Notes under the pieces: model-generated | The model's input: the letters and a program-made list of their open reading frames with translations, nothing else | What the model was told of the DNA's origin: nothing | Databases searched by the model: none | Shown here: in pieces, positions 50,093 to 58,146 of the stretch | How the letters are laid out: each line of letters opens with the position of its first letter | How positions within the stretch are numbered: the stretch's first letter is position 1 | Program-made: the position numbers and the translations under genes | NCBI GenBank assembly: GCA_035628915.1 | Contig: DASPIW010000054.1 | Span: 18,587-82,586 of the forward strand | Length of the DNA stretch: 64,000 nucleotides | Reading direction: 5' to 3' | Source of the DNA: JARBUG01 sp035628915 | GTDB taxonomy: Bacteria; Bacillota; Sulfobacillia; Symbiobacteriales; Symbiobacteriaceae

Positions 50093-50965
50093 TTGCTCCT
50101 CCAAACGGTCGTCACGGGCCTTGCCATTGGCGGCATTTACTCTCTCATGGCGGTAGGCTATTCACTGGTCTTCTCGGTGCTGAACTTCAGCAACTTCGCC
50201 TACGGGTCGATCATCATGCTCGGGGGGTACCTTGGTTTCTACGCGCTGACCCTTCTGGGCATGCCCTTTGCGGCCGCGCTGGTTACCGCCATTGTGGGCG
50301 CGGCGGTTCTGGCCTTTGTCAATGAGAAGCTTGCGTACGCCTCGCTGCGGGCCCGGCGGGCGCCTTCGCTCTACTTCATGATCAGCGCCATGGGCACTGC
50401 CATTTTCCTGGAGAACCTCGTGTACGCCACGATTGGCTCTCGTTTTCAGGCCTATCCCGAAGTCTTTCGCTCCCAGAGCATCAGTCTTGCCGGTACCTCT
50501 ATTGGTGTGCTGGACGTTTTCGCCCTGGTCTTCTCCGTAATCGGAATCGGCGCACTCCACTATTTCCTGACGTACACTCGGTTCGGCGTTGCCATTCGGG
50601 CGGCGTCATATGACATGACGGTCTGCTCCATCAACGGCGTGAACCTGAACCGCCTTGTCGGCATCGTCTTCTTGCTGGCCGGCGCCCTCGCAGGGCTTTC
50701 CGGGGTCTTTCTGGGCATGAAGTACATGGTCTACCCGACCATGGGCTGGATCACGAACAAGGCATACATTGCCGCCGTAATTGGCGGCCTGGGCAGCTTG
50801 CCCGGCGCGGTGATTGGCGGCGTGATTCTCGGCGTATTGGAGACGATCGTCTCGGTTTATGTCTCGTCAACGATCCGGGACGTTTTCAGCTTCTCGCTGC
50901 TGGTCATTCTCCTGCTCGTACTCCCGACTGGCCTGCTGGGCAAGAACCTCGAAGAAAAGGTGTGA
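50093..50965 (+). CDS. livH: Branched-chain-type amino acid ABC transporter permease LivH
   Basis: 290 residues; TTG start with AAAGGGGG. Eight hydrophobic segments, beginning LLQTVVTGLAIGGIYSLMAVGYSLVFSVLNFSNFAYGSIIMLGGY, the LivH hallmark. The cytoplasmic loop RFGVAIRAASYDMTVCSINGVNLNRLVGIVFLLAGALAGLSGV and the C-terminal AVIGGLGSLPGAVIGGVILGVLE are conserved family segments. It pairs with LivM. Confidence 0.94.
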   Translation: MLLQTVVTGLAIGGIYSLMAVGYSLVFSVLNFSNFAYGSIIMLGGYLGFYALTLLGMPFAAALVTAIVGAAVLAFVNEKLAYASLRARRAPSLYFMISAMGTAIFLENLVYATIGSRFQAYPEVFRSQSISLAGTSIGVLDVFALVFSVIGIGALHYFLTYTRFGVAIRAASYDMTVCSINGVNLNRLVGIVFLLAGALAGLSGVFLGMKYMVYPTMGWITNKAYIAAVIGGLGSLPGAVIGGVILGVLETIVSVYVSSTIRDVFSFSLLVILLLVLPTGLLGKNLEEKV

Positions 50966-50974
50966 GATAGAGTC

Positions 50975-51853
50975 ATGGCATATTACGTGTCAGGCATTTT
51001 AACCGTGGCTCTGATCAACATCATCGCCACTACCGGCTTGTCGGTCTTCACCGGGTTTACGGGGCTCTTTAGCCTGGGCCACGCCGCCTTCGTAGCGATC
51101 GGGGCGTACACGGCAGGCATTTTGACTTACTTCTACGATGTGCCCTTTGTGCTCGCACTCATTGCCGGGGCACTGGTGGCCGGGTTTGTCGGCGTGCTGA
51201 TCGGCTATCCGACGCTGAAGGCGAAACTGCGCAGCGACTACTTCGCGATCGCCACCCTGGGCTTCGGCGAAGCCGTGCGCGTGATCCTCGAAAACCTGGA
51301 CATCACGCAGGGCGCCCGCGGCCTGCCCGGCATTCAGATCGAGACCTCCCTGCTGACGGCCTTCATTCTGACGGCGCTGGTGATCTTTGTTGCCCGGAAC
51401 TTCCTGTGGTCCAGGTTCGGGCGGGACGCCATTGCGGTGCGGGAGGACCCGACGGCAGCCGAGGTGATCGGTGTCAACCTGTTTGCCGTCCGCCTGCGCT
51501 CCCTGGCGTTCAGTGCGGCGGCAGCCGGCCTGTCAGGCGGGCTGTTTGCCCACTACGTGGGCTTCATTCAGCCAGCCATGTTCACCTCGACCCTTTCGAC
51601 ACAGCTGACGGCAGCCGTGGTCGCCGGCGGCATGGGCAGTCTGACCGGTCCGGCAATCGCCGCCCTGCTTTTCGCCGCAGTTCCCGAAGTGCTCCGGGTT
51701 GCGAATATCTGGCGGCTGGTCGCTTACGGCCTGTTGCTCGTCGTGATTATGGTGCTGCGGCCTCAGGGCCTCATGGGTTATCGGGAATTCTCACTGTCCA
51801 CGCTGTTCCGATCCCGGAAAGGAGGCGCCGGAAATGCCACTACTGGAACTTAG
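50975..51853 (+). CDS. livM: Branched-chain-type amino acid ABC transporter permease LivM
   Basis: 292 residues; ATG 9 nt after livH. Typical elements: GLSVFTGFTGLFSLGHAAFVAIGAYTAGIL, RSDYFAIATLGFGEAVRVILENLDITQGARGLPGI, the cytoplasmic SRFGRDAIAVREDPTAAEVIGVNLFAVRLRSLAFSAAAAGLSGGL loop and the C-terminal VVAGGMGSLTGPAIAALLFAAVPEVL. Overlaps livG by 20 nt. Confidence 0.94.
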   Translation: MAYYVSGILTVALINIIATTGLSVFTGFTGLFSLGHAAFVAIGAYTAGILTYFYDVPFVLALIAGALVAGFVGVLIGYPTLKAKLRSDYFAIATLGFGEAVRVILENLDITQGARGLPGIQIETSLLTAFILTALVIFVARNFLWSRFGRDAIAVREDPTAAEVIGVNLFAVRLRSLAFSAAAAGLSGGLFAHYVGFIQPAMFTSTLSTQLTAAVVAGGMGSLTGPAIAALLFAAVPEVLRVANIWRLVAYGLLLVVIMVLRPQGLMGYREFSLSTLFRSRKGGAGNATTGT

Positions 51854-52613
51854 TCAGGTTACCAAGACCTTCGGCGGCATTATGGCTTGCAATCAGCTCT
51901 CTTTCCAGGTGGAGCAGGGACATATCACCGGCGTGATTGGTCCGAACGGCGCCGGAAAGACCACCGTGTTCAACCTCGTCACCGGCGTGTATCAGCCTAC
52001 GGCGGGACGGATTGTCTTCGACGGCATTGATATCGGCCGCAGGCGGCCTGACCAATTGGCGACCCTGGGAATGTCCCGCACATTCCAGAACATTCGCCTG
52101 TTCCGCAACCTGACCGTACTGGACAACGTGAAGGTGGCGGTTGGCCAGAAGGCCACGTACGGGCTTTTGCCGACCTTGTTCAGGGCGCCATCCGTGGCCC
52201 GCTCCGAGGCCCGGATTACGCAAGAGGCCATGGAGTGCCTGGCGCTGGTGGGCCTGGACAGTAAGGCGACCGACCGCGCCGACAGCCTCCCTTACGGGCT
52301 GCAGCGCAAGCTGGAGATTGCCAGAGCTATGGCGCTCCGCCCGAAACTGCTTTTGTTGGACGAGCCGGCCGCCGGCATGAACCCCGAGGAATCCGCAGAA
52401 CTGACCGGCCTGATCAGGTCGCTGCACAAGCAGTTTGCGCTCACAATCCTCCTGATTGAACACCACATGGATGTCGTCATGGAGTTGTGCGACCACATTG
52501 TCGTTCTGAACTTCGGTGAGAAGCTGGCCGAAGGCACCCCGGCGGAAATCCAGGCGGATCCCGCTGTCCTCAAGGCGTACCTGGGGGAGGGTTACAAGCG
52601 TGTTGCAGGTTGA
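51834..52613 (+). CDS. livG: Branched-chain-type amino acid ABC transporter ATPase LivG
   Basis: 259 residues; ATG inside the end of livM with AAAGGAGG. Walker A GPNGAGKTT, Q loop SRTFQNIRLF, signature variant YGLQRKLEIARAMALRPKLLLLDEPAAGMNPEES with Walker B and D loop, and the H loop ILLIEHHMDVVMEL. The signature lacks the usual S-G-G (PYGLQRKLEIARA), as is common in LivG. Overlaps livF by 14 nt. Confidence 0.95.
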   Translation: MPLLELSQVTKTFGGIMACNQLSFQVEQGHITGVIGPNGAGKTTVFNLVTGVYQPTAGRIVFDGIDIGRRRPDQLATLGMSRTFQNIRLFRNLTVLDNVKVAVGQKATYGLLPTLFRAPSVARSEARITQEAMECLALVGLDSKATDRADSLPYGLQRKLEIARAMALRPKLLLLDEPAAGMNPEESAELTGLIRSLHKQFALTILLIEHHMDVVMELCDHIVVLNFGEKLAEGTPAEIQADPAVLKAYLGEGYKRVAG

Positions 52614-53316
52614 TCGCCTAAACGTATTCTACGGTCAGATTCATGCCCTGAAAGATGTCACGCTGCAGGTAAACCCTGGGGAGATCATCGCGATCGTCGG
52701 TGCCAACGGCGCCGGAAAGTCAACGCTCATGTGGACCCTTGCCGGCGTGCTGAAGCCGCGCAGCGGAACGATCACCTATGATGGCCAGCCCCTGCCGCCC
52801 GTTGCCAACGAGGTTGTTGCCAGGGGAGTTAGCCTGATTCCTGAGCGCCGCCGGCTCTATGCCAACCTGACGGTCCGGGAGAACCTGCTGATGGGCGCCT
52901 TCCTGCGCAAGGACCATAAGGCGATTGCCCAGGACATCGATAAGATGGCGGAGCTGTTTCCCATCATCAAGGAACGGTTGGCCCAATACGCCGGTACCCT
53001 GTCCGGCGGCGAGCAGCAAATGGTTGCCATTGCCCGCGGGCTGATGTCCCGGCCGCGGATTCTGCTCCTGGATGAGCCCACCCTCGGTCTGGCGCCGCTG
53101 GTCGCGGAGAACGTGTTCCAGACTGTCCTGGGGATCCGGTCCATGGGCACGACGGTGCTGCTTGCCGAGCAGAACGCGTTCCGGTCGCTGGAGATCGCTG
53201 ACCGCGCCTATGTCCTGGAGACGGGCCGGGTCACAATGACTGGCTTGGGAGCGGATCTGCTGAACGATCCCGGGGTTCGGCGGGCCTACCTTGGCATCAA
53301 GCAAGGCCACGTATAG
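52600..53316 (+). CDS. livF: Branched-chain-type amino acid ABC transporter ATPase LivF
   Basis: 238 residues from GTG 52600 (GGGGAGG 9 nt upstream). Walker A GANGAGKST, signature LSGGEQQMVAIARGLMSRPRILLLDEPTLGLAPL, and H-loop-type segment TVLLAEQNAFRSLEIADRAYVLETG (Gln-Asn replaces the usual His, as in LivF). It forms the ATPase heterodimer with LivG and is the last gene before a terminator. Confidence 0.95.
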   Translation: MLQVDRLNVFYGQIHALKDVTLQVNPGEIIAIVGANGAGKSTLMWTLAGVLKPRSGTITYDGQPLPPVANEVVARGVSLIPERRRLYANLTVRENLLMGAFLRKDHKAIAQDIDKMAELFPIIKERLAQYAGTLSGGEQQMVAIARGLMSRPRILLLDEPTLGLAPLVAENVFQTVLGIRSMGTTVLLAEQNAFRSLEIADRAYVLETGRVTMTGLGADLLNDPGVRRAYLGIKQGHV

Positions 53317-53338
53317 AAGCAGTGCCGAAATCGGTAAA

Positions 53339-53363
53339 ACCCGCCGCGCAAGAGCCGGCGGGT
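53339..53363 (+). terminator. Terminator after livF
   Basis: ACCCGCCG (53339-53346) / CGGCGGGT (53356-53363), perfect 8-bp stem, 22 nt after the stop; weak T-content follows (ATTATCAT). Confidence 0.7.
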
Positions 53364-53475
53364 ATTATCATGCTCAACGGGGTGGGCGCAGGACTTGCCG
53401 GCAGCGAGCACGAATTCAGAGCGGTCCCTCCGGTGTTTTGGGCGGACTACACAATATGTTGAGAAGGCGTTAGTC

Positions 53476-54609
53476 ATGTTCGCTGCCGTATTCGCGCTGA
53501 TCATTCCGGCCAGCTTCTACGTGGGCCTCCGGGGCTGGCAATGGCTCCGGCCCCTGGTCTGGGCCCGGTACGCTGGCCCCATCTACTGGCTGCTCTACAG
53601 CCTGCTGGCCCTGGCCTTTCCCCTCTCCCGGTCCGATGCAGCCTGGCTGCCCCGGTCTGCCGCCCTGTCGCTCGGGGTAGTGGGCGCCTACTGGCTGGCT
53701 GTCTTTCAATATGCCCTCATGCTTGTCGTGCTACTGGACCTGTGCCGGCTGCTGAACCGGTGGCGCGACTTCATTCCGGCTCCGGTTTACCCGGGCTTTC
53801 GGAAGCGAGTGGGCGCCGCCGTCCTGCTGCTGCTGGCAGGTACGTTCTGCTATGGAATCTGGCGGGCGCGCACGCCCGTGGTCACCCCGTACGAGGTGAC
53901 AATTCCCAAGGCTGCCGGGCCATACCGGGAGCTCAACGTGGTCATGGCGTCCGACACGCACCTGGGCACCATGAACGGGGGCGACCGGGCCCGCCGCCTG
54001 GTGGAGATGATTAACGACCTGCAGCCGGACCTGGTGCTGCTGGTCGGCGACATCATGGACGACAACCTGGATCTCTTTATCGAGCGGCAGCTGGCCGCGG
54101 AGTTCAGCAAGCTGCAGCCACGGCTGGGGACCTATGCCGTCCTCGGCAACCATGATGCGCGGGGCGCCAAAGTGCCTGCCTACCGGCAGGAGCTGGAGCG
54201 GGCCGGCGTCAAGCTCCTGGAAGATGCGTGGGTCAAGGTCGGCGACAGCTTTTATGTCGTCGGGCGGAAGGATGCCGGCTGGAGCCGGAGCGGCACCGGC
54301 AAGCCCTTGGCTGAGATCATGCAGGGAGTGGACCCTGCGCTCCCGATTCTGCTGATGGACCACCAACCCAACCGCCTGGGCGACGCGCAGGCCGCGCGGG
54401 TGGACCTGCAGGTCTCCGGCCACACCCACAGGGGGCAGATGTTCCCCTATAACTTCATTACCGACCGCATGTATGAAGTCGACTGGGGCTATCTCCGCAA
54501 GGGCGACACCCACGTCGTGGTCTCTAACGGCTTTGGAACCTGGGGGCCGCCCATCCGGATTGGCAACAAGCCGGAAGTGGTCAGCATTCGGGTCCGGTTC
54601 GCTCCCTAA
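53476..54609 (+). CDS. Membrane-bound metallophosphoesterase (YaeI/YkuE-like)
   Basis: 377 residues from ATG 53476; the ribosome site is weak (GAAGG), and no better start exists. Four hydrophobic segments occupy about the first 145 residues, followed by a calcineurin-like phosphoesterase domain with metal-binding motifs SDTHLG, GDIMDD, LGNHDARG and SGHTHRGQM. The family includes UDP-2,3-diacylglucosamine- or phospholipid-type hydrolases; the true substrate is unknown. It is monocistronic between two terminators. Confidence 0.87.
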   Translation: MFAAVFALIIPASFYVGLRGWQWLRPLVWARYAGPIYWLLYSLLALAFPLSRSDAAWLPRSAALSLGVVGAYWLAVFQYALMLVVLLDLCRLLNRWRDFIPAPVYPGFRKRVGAAVLLLLAGTFCYGIWRARTPVVTPYEVTIPKAAGPYRELNVVMASDTHLGTMNGGDRARRLVEMINDLQPDLVLLVGDIMDDNLDLFIERQLAAEFSKLQPRLGTYAVLGNHDARGAKVPAYRQELERAGVKLLEDAWVKVGDSFYVVGRKDAGWSRSGTGKPLAEIMQGVDPALPILLMDHQPNRLGDAQAARVDLQVSGHTHRGQMFPYNFITDRMYEVDWGYLRKGDTHVVVSNGFGTWGPPIRIGNKPEVVSIRVRFAP

Positions 54610-55104
54610 CCGCAAAGCAAACGAGGCGCCCTGGCCCAGGGCGCCTCCTTCATCTCTCGGGCGGCCCCAGCAGCCGCGCCTTCCCGCAGCGGGCGCGACG
54701 CGCTGAGCGTCAGGTCGCCCCCGGCACCCGGCAGGCGAACGCCTTGCTCGCCGATTTCCGGCTCCGCTTCCAGGGCGCCGTCTGCCCCCGCGCCGTGCAA
54801 CCTGATGCGGGCCTGTGCCAACGGCTGATGAACCGCCCAGGTGATGCCCCCGGCCGGAGACTGCAGTAGGTCGAACCGAACCGGCGGGGCCTCAGAGACC
54901 CAGTCCGCTTCCACATGCAGAGGGTCGCAGCGCCAGGTGCATCGGCTGTCCGCCAGCCCGGGGGGTGCCGGCGGGTGCGACCAGCGCAGCCGCGTACTCC
55001 AGGGCGAGCGACCGCCAGCGGAGCCGGGCTCGGTAGCCGATCAGCGCTGAGCCATCTTCTGCGACGCAATCCAGATACCATTTGGAGAGATGGAATCCGC
55101 TCAT
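54606..55104 (-). pseudogene. Frameshifted and probably truncated gene (unknown family)
   Basis: ATG 55104 opens MSGFHLSKWYLDCVAEDGSALIGYRARLRW and continues to about GTPRA. After a CCCCCC run near 54965 the sensible reading moves to another frame: CTWRCDPLHVEADWVSEAPPVRFDLLQSPAGGITWAVHQPLAQARIRL, ending at 54606. Joined, the pieces look like one protein of a family I recall with SKWYLDCV and WRCPL-type motifs, but the expected C-terminal part is missing. The 3' end runs into the hairpin at 54623-54647. Confidence 0.5.
54623..54647. terminator. Bidirectional hairpin between convergent genes
   Basis: Perfect 12-bp stem GAGGCGCCCTGG / CCAGGGCGCCTC around one base, 13 nt after the metallophosphoesterase stop, followed by CTTCATCTCT. 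Confidence 0.75.
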
Positions 55105-55410
55105 GGTGCAATCCGTCCTGTGAAGGTGGCAGTTTAGTGTGTATATCGTACCATTTTTCGCTCGGTGAAAGCATCCCTTGATCGGCGCCGGACACGGCAG
55201 GTAGGCCCGCATCACCAGAACTTATCCCATCATAAGCAGTACTTTGGTATTTAACCGGATTGCCTTGCCGCTTAACAAGTTGGACAAGAGACTGTGTTCA
55301 CAATCACAAGCTCTTAGCCAACAAAAAAATATTACAGCCTTCATTGACGGTTGTTATAGTGTCGATATATACTCCTTATAAGATAACTGATATATCACGG
55401 GAGGGATGGG
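55105..55410. other. 306-nt control region upstream of the nitrilase operon
   Basis: AT-rich compared with its surroundings. A sigma-A-type promoter fits at 55344-55373. No gene is supported. Confidence 0.6.
55344..55373 (+). promoter_or_regulatory. Promoter of the nitrilase/molybdenum hydroxylase operon
   Basis: -35 TTGACG (55344-55349), 18-nt spacer, -10 TATACT (55368-55373), about 38 nt before the first start codon. Confidence 0.7.
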
Positions 55411-56199
55411 ATGATACCGCCGATCAAGGTGGCGGCACTGCAAATAGCCAGCCGCGACGACGAGTCGCCGTCGGAACGAACGAAACGGGTTGACAATGTA
55501 TTGGACTCTGCCGCTTCTAGTGCCGACCTGATCCTGTTACCGGAACTCTGGCAAGTTGGCTACTTTAATTTCGACCGCTATGCGGACGTAGCCGAACCTG
55601 CCGGGGGCGAGTTCCTGGACTGGATGTCTGCCAAGGCGAAGCGGTACTCCGTGCACATCTTCACCGGCAGCTTTGTCGAGCGCCATGAGGGCCGCCTATT
55701 CAACACATCGGCCCTGATTGATCCCGACGGACGGGTCTGCGGCATATACCGCAAAATTCACCTGTTCGGATACGGCTCCAAAGAACAACAACTGCTGACC
55801 CGGGGCGAGTCCCCTGTAGTACTCAAAACAAAGATTGGTAGCTTCGGCCTCTGCACCTGTTACGATTTACGATTCCCGGAACTGTTCCGGCGGATGGTAG
55901 ACCAGGGCGCGGAGGCTTTCCTCATCACCTCGGCCTGGCCATACCCGCGGCTGCACCACTGGGAAGTGCTTACAGCGGCTCGGGCGATCGAAAACCAGTC
56001 GTACCTCGTCGCCTGCAACGCGGCGGGCATGAACGGGGGCGCCAGGCTCCTGGGGCATTCCCGAATCGTCGATCCGTGGGGCATCACCCTGGCGGGCGCC
56101 GGGGATCACGAAACCGTCTTGCGGGGGGAGATGGATCTGTCCCGAGTCGCACAGATCCGCGGCGAGTTCCCGGCTCTGCACGACCGAGTTCTGAAGTGA
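55411..56199 (+). CDS. Nitrilase superfamily carbon-nitrogen hydrolase
   Basis: 262 residues; ATG with GGGAGGG. The Glu-Lys-Cys triad is clear: PELWQVGYFN (Glu near 45), YRKIHLFGYG (Lys near 114) and CTCYDLRFPELFR (Cys near 150). The domain matches omega-amidase and carbamoyl-hydrolase branches rather than true nitrilases. It hydrolyses a C-N bond, probably an amide or ureido compound in the pathway encoded downstream. First gene of an operon of nine. Confidence 0.9.
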   Translation: MIPPIKVAALQIASRDDESPSERTKRVDNVLDSAASSADLILLPELWQVGYFNFDRYADVAEPAGGEFLDWMSAKAKRYSVHIFTGSFVERHEGRLFNTSALIDPDGRVCGIYRKIHLFGYGSKEQQLLTRGESPVVLKTKIGSFGLCTCYDLRFPELFRRMVDQGAEAFLITSAWPYPRLHHWEVLTAARAIENQSYLVACNAAGMNGGARLLGHSRIVDPWGITLAGAGDHETVLRGEMDLSRVAQIRGEFPALHDRVLK

Positions 56200-56225
56200 G
56201 CGCCCGCGGGCAAGGGGGAAAAGAC

Positions 56226-56912
56226 GTGACATTTCGGCTGCAATCTTCCGGAGTTGCTCTACCTGTTCAGGTCAAACACGTCTACGTGGCCGGCTTCACC
56301 GGTCGGAATCAGAAAGCCGTCATGGAACACATTCACGAGTTAGAAGCGCACGGGATCCCGGCGCCCCCTTACGCCCCAATCCTCTACTTTGCGACGCTCG
56401 ACAAGTTCGCCCAATCGGACGTCATGCAGGTTGTGGGCGGCACGACCTCCGGCGAAGTTGAACCGGTGCTGGTGATCGGAGACGACGGGGAGATCTACGT
56501 GGGCGTGGGCAGCGACCACACGGACCGCGAAGCGGAGAAGGCCGGAATTCCGGTGGCAAAGCAGCTGTGCAGCAAGATGGTCTCGGAGGAGGTCTGGCCC
56601 TACCGGGAAGTGAGGGACCGGTGGGACGACCTGGTCATCCGCAGTTGGACGGGCAGCAGCGGCCCCGAGACGCTTTACCAGGAAGGACCGCTTCGTTCGC
56701 TGCTGCCGCCGGACGAAATTCTGGAGCTCGTTCGCCGGACCACCGGCGAGGTGCGCAACTGCGTGGTTTTCCTGGGGACGGTCAGCCTGCTCGGCGGTCA
56801 GTTCCACTTTTCGCAGTACTTCCGGGCCGAGCTTTTCGACCCCGCCACAGGCCGGGCGCTGCAGGTCAGCTACCGGGTGCAGCGCATCGATACGCCGGTC
56901 ACCCAACCATAA
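56226..56912 (+). CDS. DUF2848 family protein
   Basis: 228 residues from GTG 56226 (AAGGGGGAA upstream). Matches the DUF2848 pattern: KHVYVAGFTGRNQKAVMEHIHELEAHGIPAPP, VVGGTTSGEVEPVLVIGDDGEIYVGVGSDHTDREAE and CSKMVSEEVWPYREVRDRWDDLVIRSW. It resembles fumarylacetoacetase-type hydrolases in GSDHTDRE-like acidic motifs, but no activity is established. Such genes occur with molybdenum hydroxylases and amidases in catabolic operons. Confidence 0.85.
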   Translation: MTFRLQSSGVALPVQVKHVYVAGFTGRNQKAVMEHIHELEAHGIPAPPYAPILYFATLDKFAQSDVMQVVGGTTSGEVEPVLVIGDDGEIYVGVGSDHTDREAEKAGIPVAKQLCSKMVSEEVWPYREVRDRWDDLVIRSWTGSSGPETLYQEGPLRSLLPPDEILELVRRTTGEVRNCVVFLGTVSLLGGQFHFSQYFRAELFDPATGRALQVSYRVQRIDTPVTQP

Positions 56913-56933
56913 ACGACGAGGAGGAGTTTGGCA

Positions 56934-57290
56934 GTGGAGAAGCAGGAGTACGAGTTTTACCCAGTCGAGGAGCGCCCGTTTGAACCGATCCCGGGCAACA
57001 AGGTCCCCGGGCTGTCGCACCGGGTGCTCGCCGGTGACCCGACGAGCGACGATTTCACCCGGATTCTGAAAATGGAGCCCGGCACCGATACCACGGCAAA
57101 CGGCGTCCAGACGCACACCTGCTGGGAAGAGGTTTACATTCTGACTGGGTCGATGATCGACCTCAGGCTGAACAAGGAATTTGTCGCCGGGACCTACGCC
57201 TGCCGTCCGCCGGGCATGGAGCACGGCCCGTGGATCTCCCCCAGCGGCTGCACCACCTTCGAATGCCGCTACAGCGCCAAGAAGAAGTAA
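56934..57290 (+). CDS. Small cupin protein
   Basis: 118 residues from GTG 56934; GGAGGAG lies 8 nt upstream, whereas the in-frame TTG at 56928 is too close. Cupin motif 1-like segment QTHTCWEEVYILTGSMIDLRLNKEFVAGTYACRPPGMEHGPWISPSGC provides His/Glu/His metal ligands. It resembles ChrR-type or acetylacetone-dioxygenase-type single-domain cupins. A metal-dependent isomerase or dioxygenase step in the operon is possible. Confidence 0.82.
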   Translation: MEKQEYEFYPVEERPFEPIPGNKVPGLSHRVLAGDPTSDDFTRILKMEPGTDTTANGVQTHTCWEEVYILTGSMIDLRLNKEFVAGTYACRPPGMEHGPWISPSGCTTFECRYSAKKK

Positions 57291-57302
57291 GCGGCGGCCG
57301 CC

Positions 57303-58139
57303 ATGATCATCGACCACCATATCCACGCCGTGCGGCGTGATCCCGACACTCCGGCCGGGTTCCGGGAGTACCTGGGCAAGTCCTGGCCGGGCGATCTGGA
57401 CGAGTTCCTGGCCCGGCACGAGGACCCGGCGGTGCTGGAGGCCCACATGGACGAGGCGGGCATCGACTACGCCGTGGTGCTGGCGGAGACCAACCCCGTC
57501 ACCACACCCATGATCACCAACGAGTTCGTGGCTGACTTTTGCCGGGGGCGGAAACGCTTCATTCCTTTCGCCAGCATCAATCCCTATCTGGTCCACAACC
57601 CGGCCGCCTACCTGCGGCGGCTGGTGGAGGAGATGGGCTTCCGGGGCCTCAAGCTCTACCCCACCTACCAGTACTACTACCCCAACGATCCCATGCTGTA
57701 CCCGCTCTACGCCGTCTGCCAGGAACTCGGGCTCCCGGTCATGGCGCATACCGGCTCCTCGGTCTTCCCGGGGTCGCGGCTCAAGTACGGACAGCCGCTG
57801 CACTTTGACGACGTGGCCGTCGACTTTCCCGACCTGAACCTGCTGCTGTGCCACTGCGGAAGGCCGATCTGGTACGACGAGGCCTTTGCGCTCGCCCGCT
57901 TCCACCGCAACGTTTACATGGAGATATCCGGGCTGCCGCCCCAAAAGCTGCTCACCTACTTCCCCGAGCTTGAGCGGCTGGCCCACAAGGTGATCTACGG
58001 CTCCGACTGGCCCGGTTTTCCCAGCCTGAGCGCCAACGTTGCCGCGATTCGAGGGTTGCCAATCGGAGAGCAGGCCAAAGCAGCGATTCTCGGCGGCAAC
58101 GCCGCCCGGCTTCATGGCCTGCATGTGAACGGAGGTTGA
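57303..58139 (+). CDS. Amidohydrolase family 2 (TIM-barrel metal-dependent hydrolase)
   Basis: 278 residues; ATG start, with the site GTAAGCGGCGG upstream being weak. N-terminal HHIH metal motif (IIDHHIHAVRR), a central MAHTGSS histidine, LLCHCGRPIWYDEA, and the late GSDWPGFPSL aspartate complete the amidohydrolase 2 (decarboxylase/lactonase) signature. Related enzymes decarboxylate aromatic acids or open lactones. It lies 13 nt after the cupin. Confidence 0.87.
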   Translation: MIIDHHIHAVRRDPDTPAGFREYLGKSWPGDLDEFLARHEDPAVLEAHMDEAGIDYAVVLAETNPVTTPMITNEFVADFCRGRKRFIPFASINPYLVHNPAAYLRRLVEEMGFRGLKLYPTYQYYYPNDPMLYPLYAVCQELGLPVMAHTGSSVFPGSRLKYGQPLHFDDVAVDFPDLNLLLCHCGRPIWYDEAFALARFHRNVYMEISGLPPQKLLTYFPELERLAHKVIYGSDWPGFPSLSANVAAIRGLPIGEQAKAAILGGNAARLHGLHVNGG

Positions 58140-58146
58140 CGACGGC

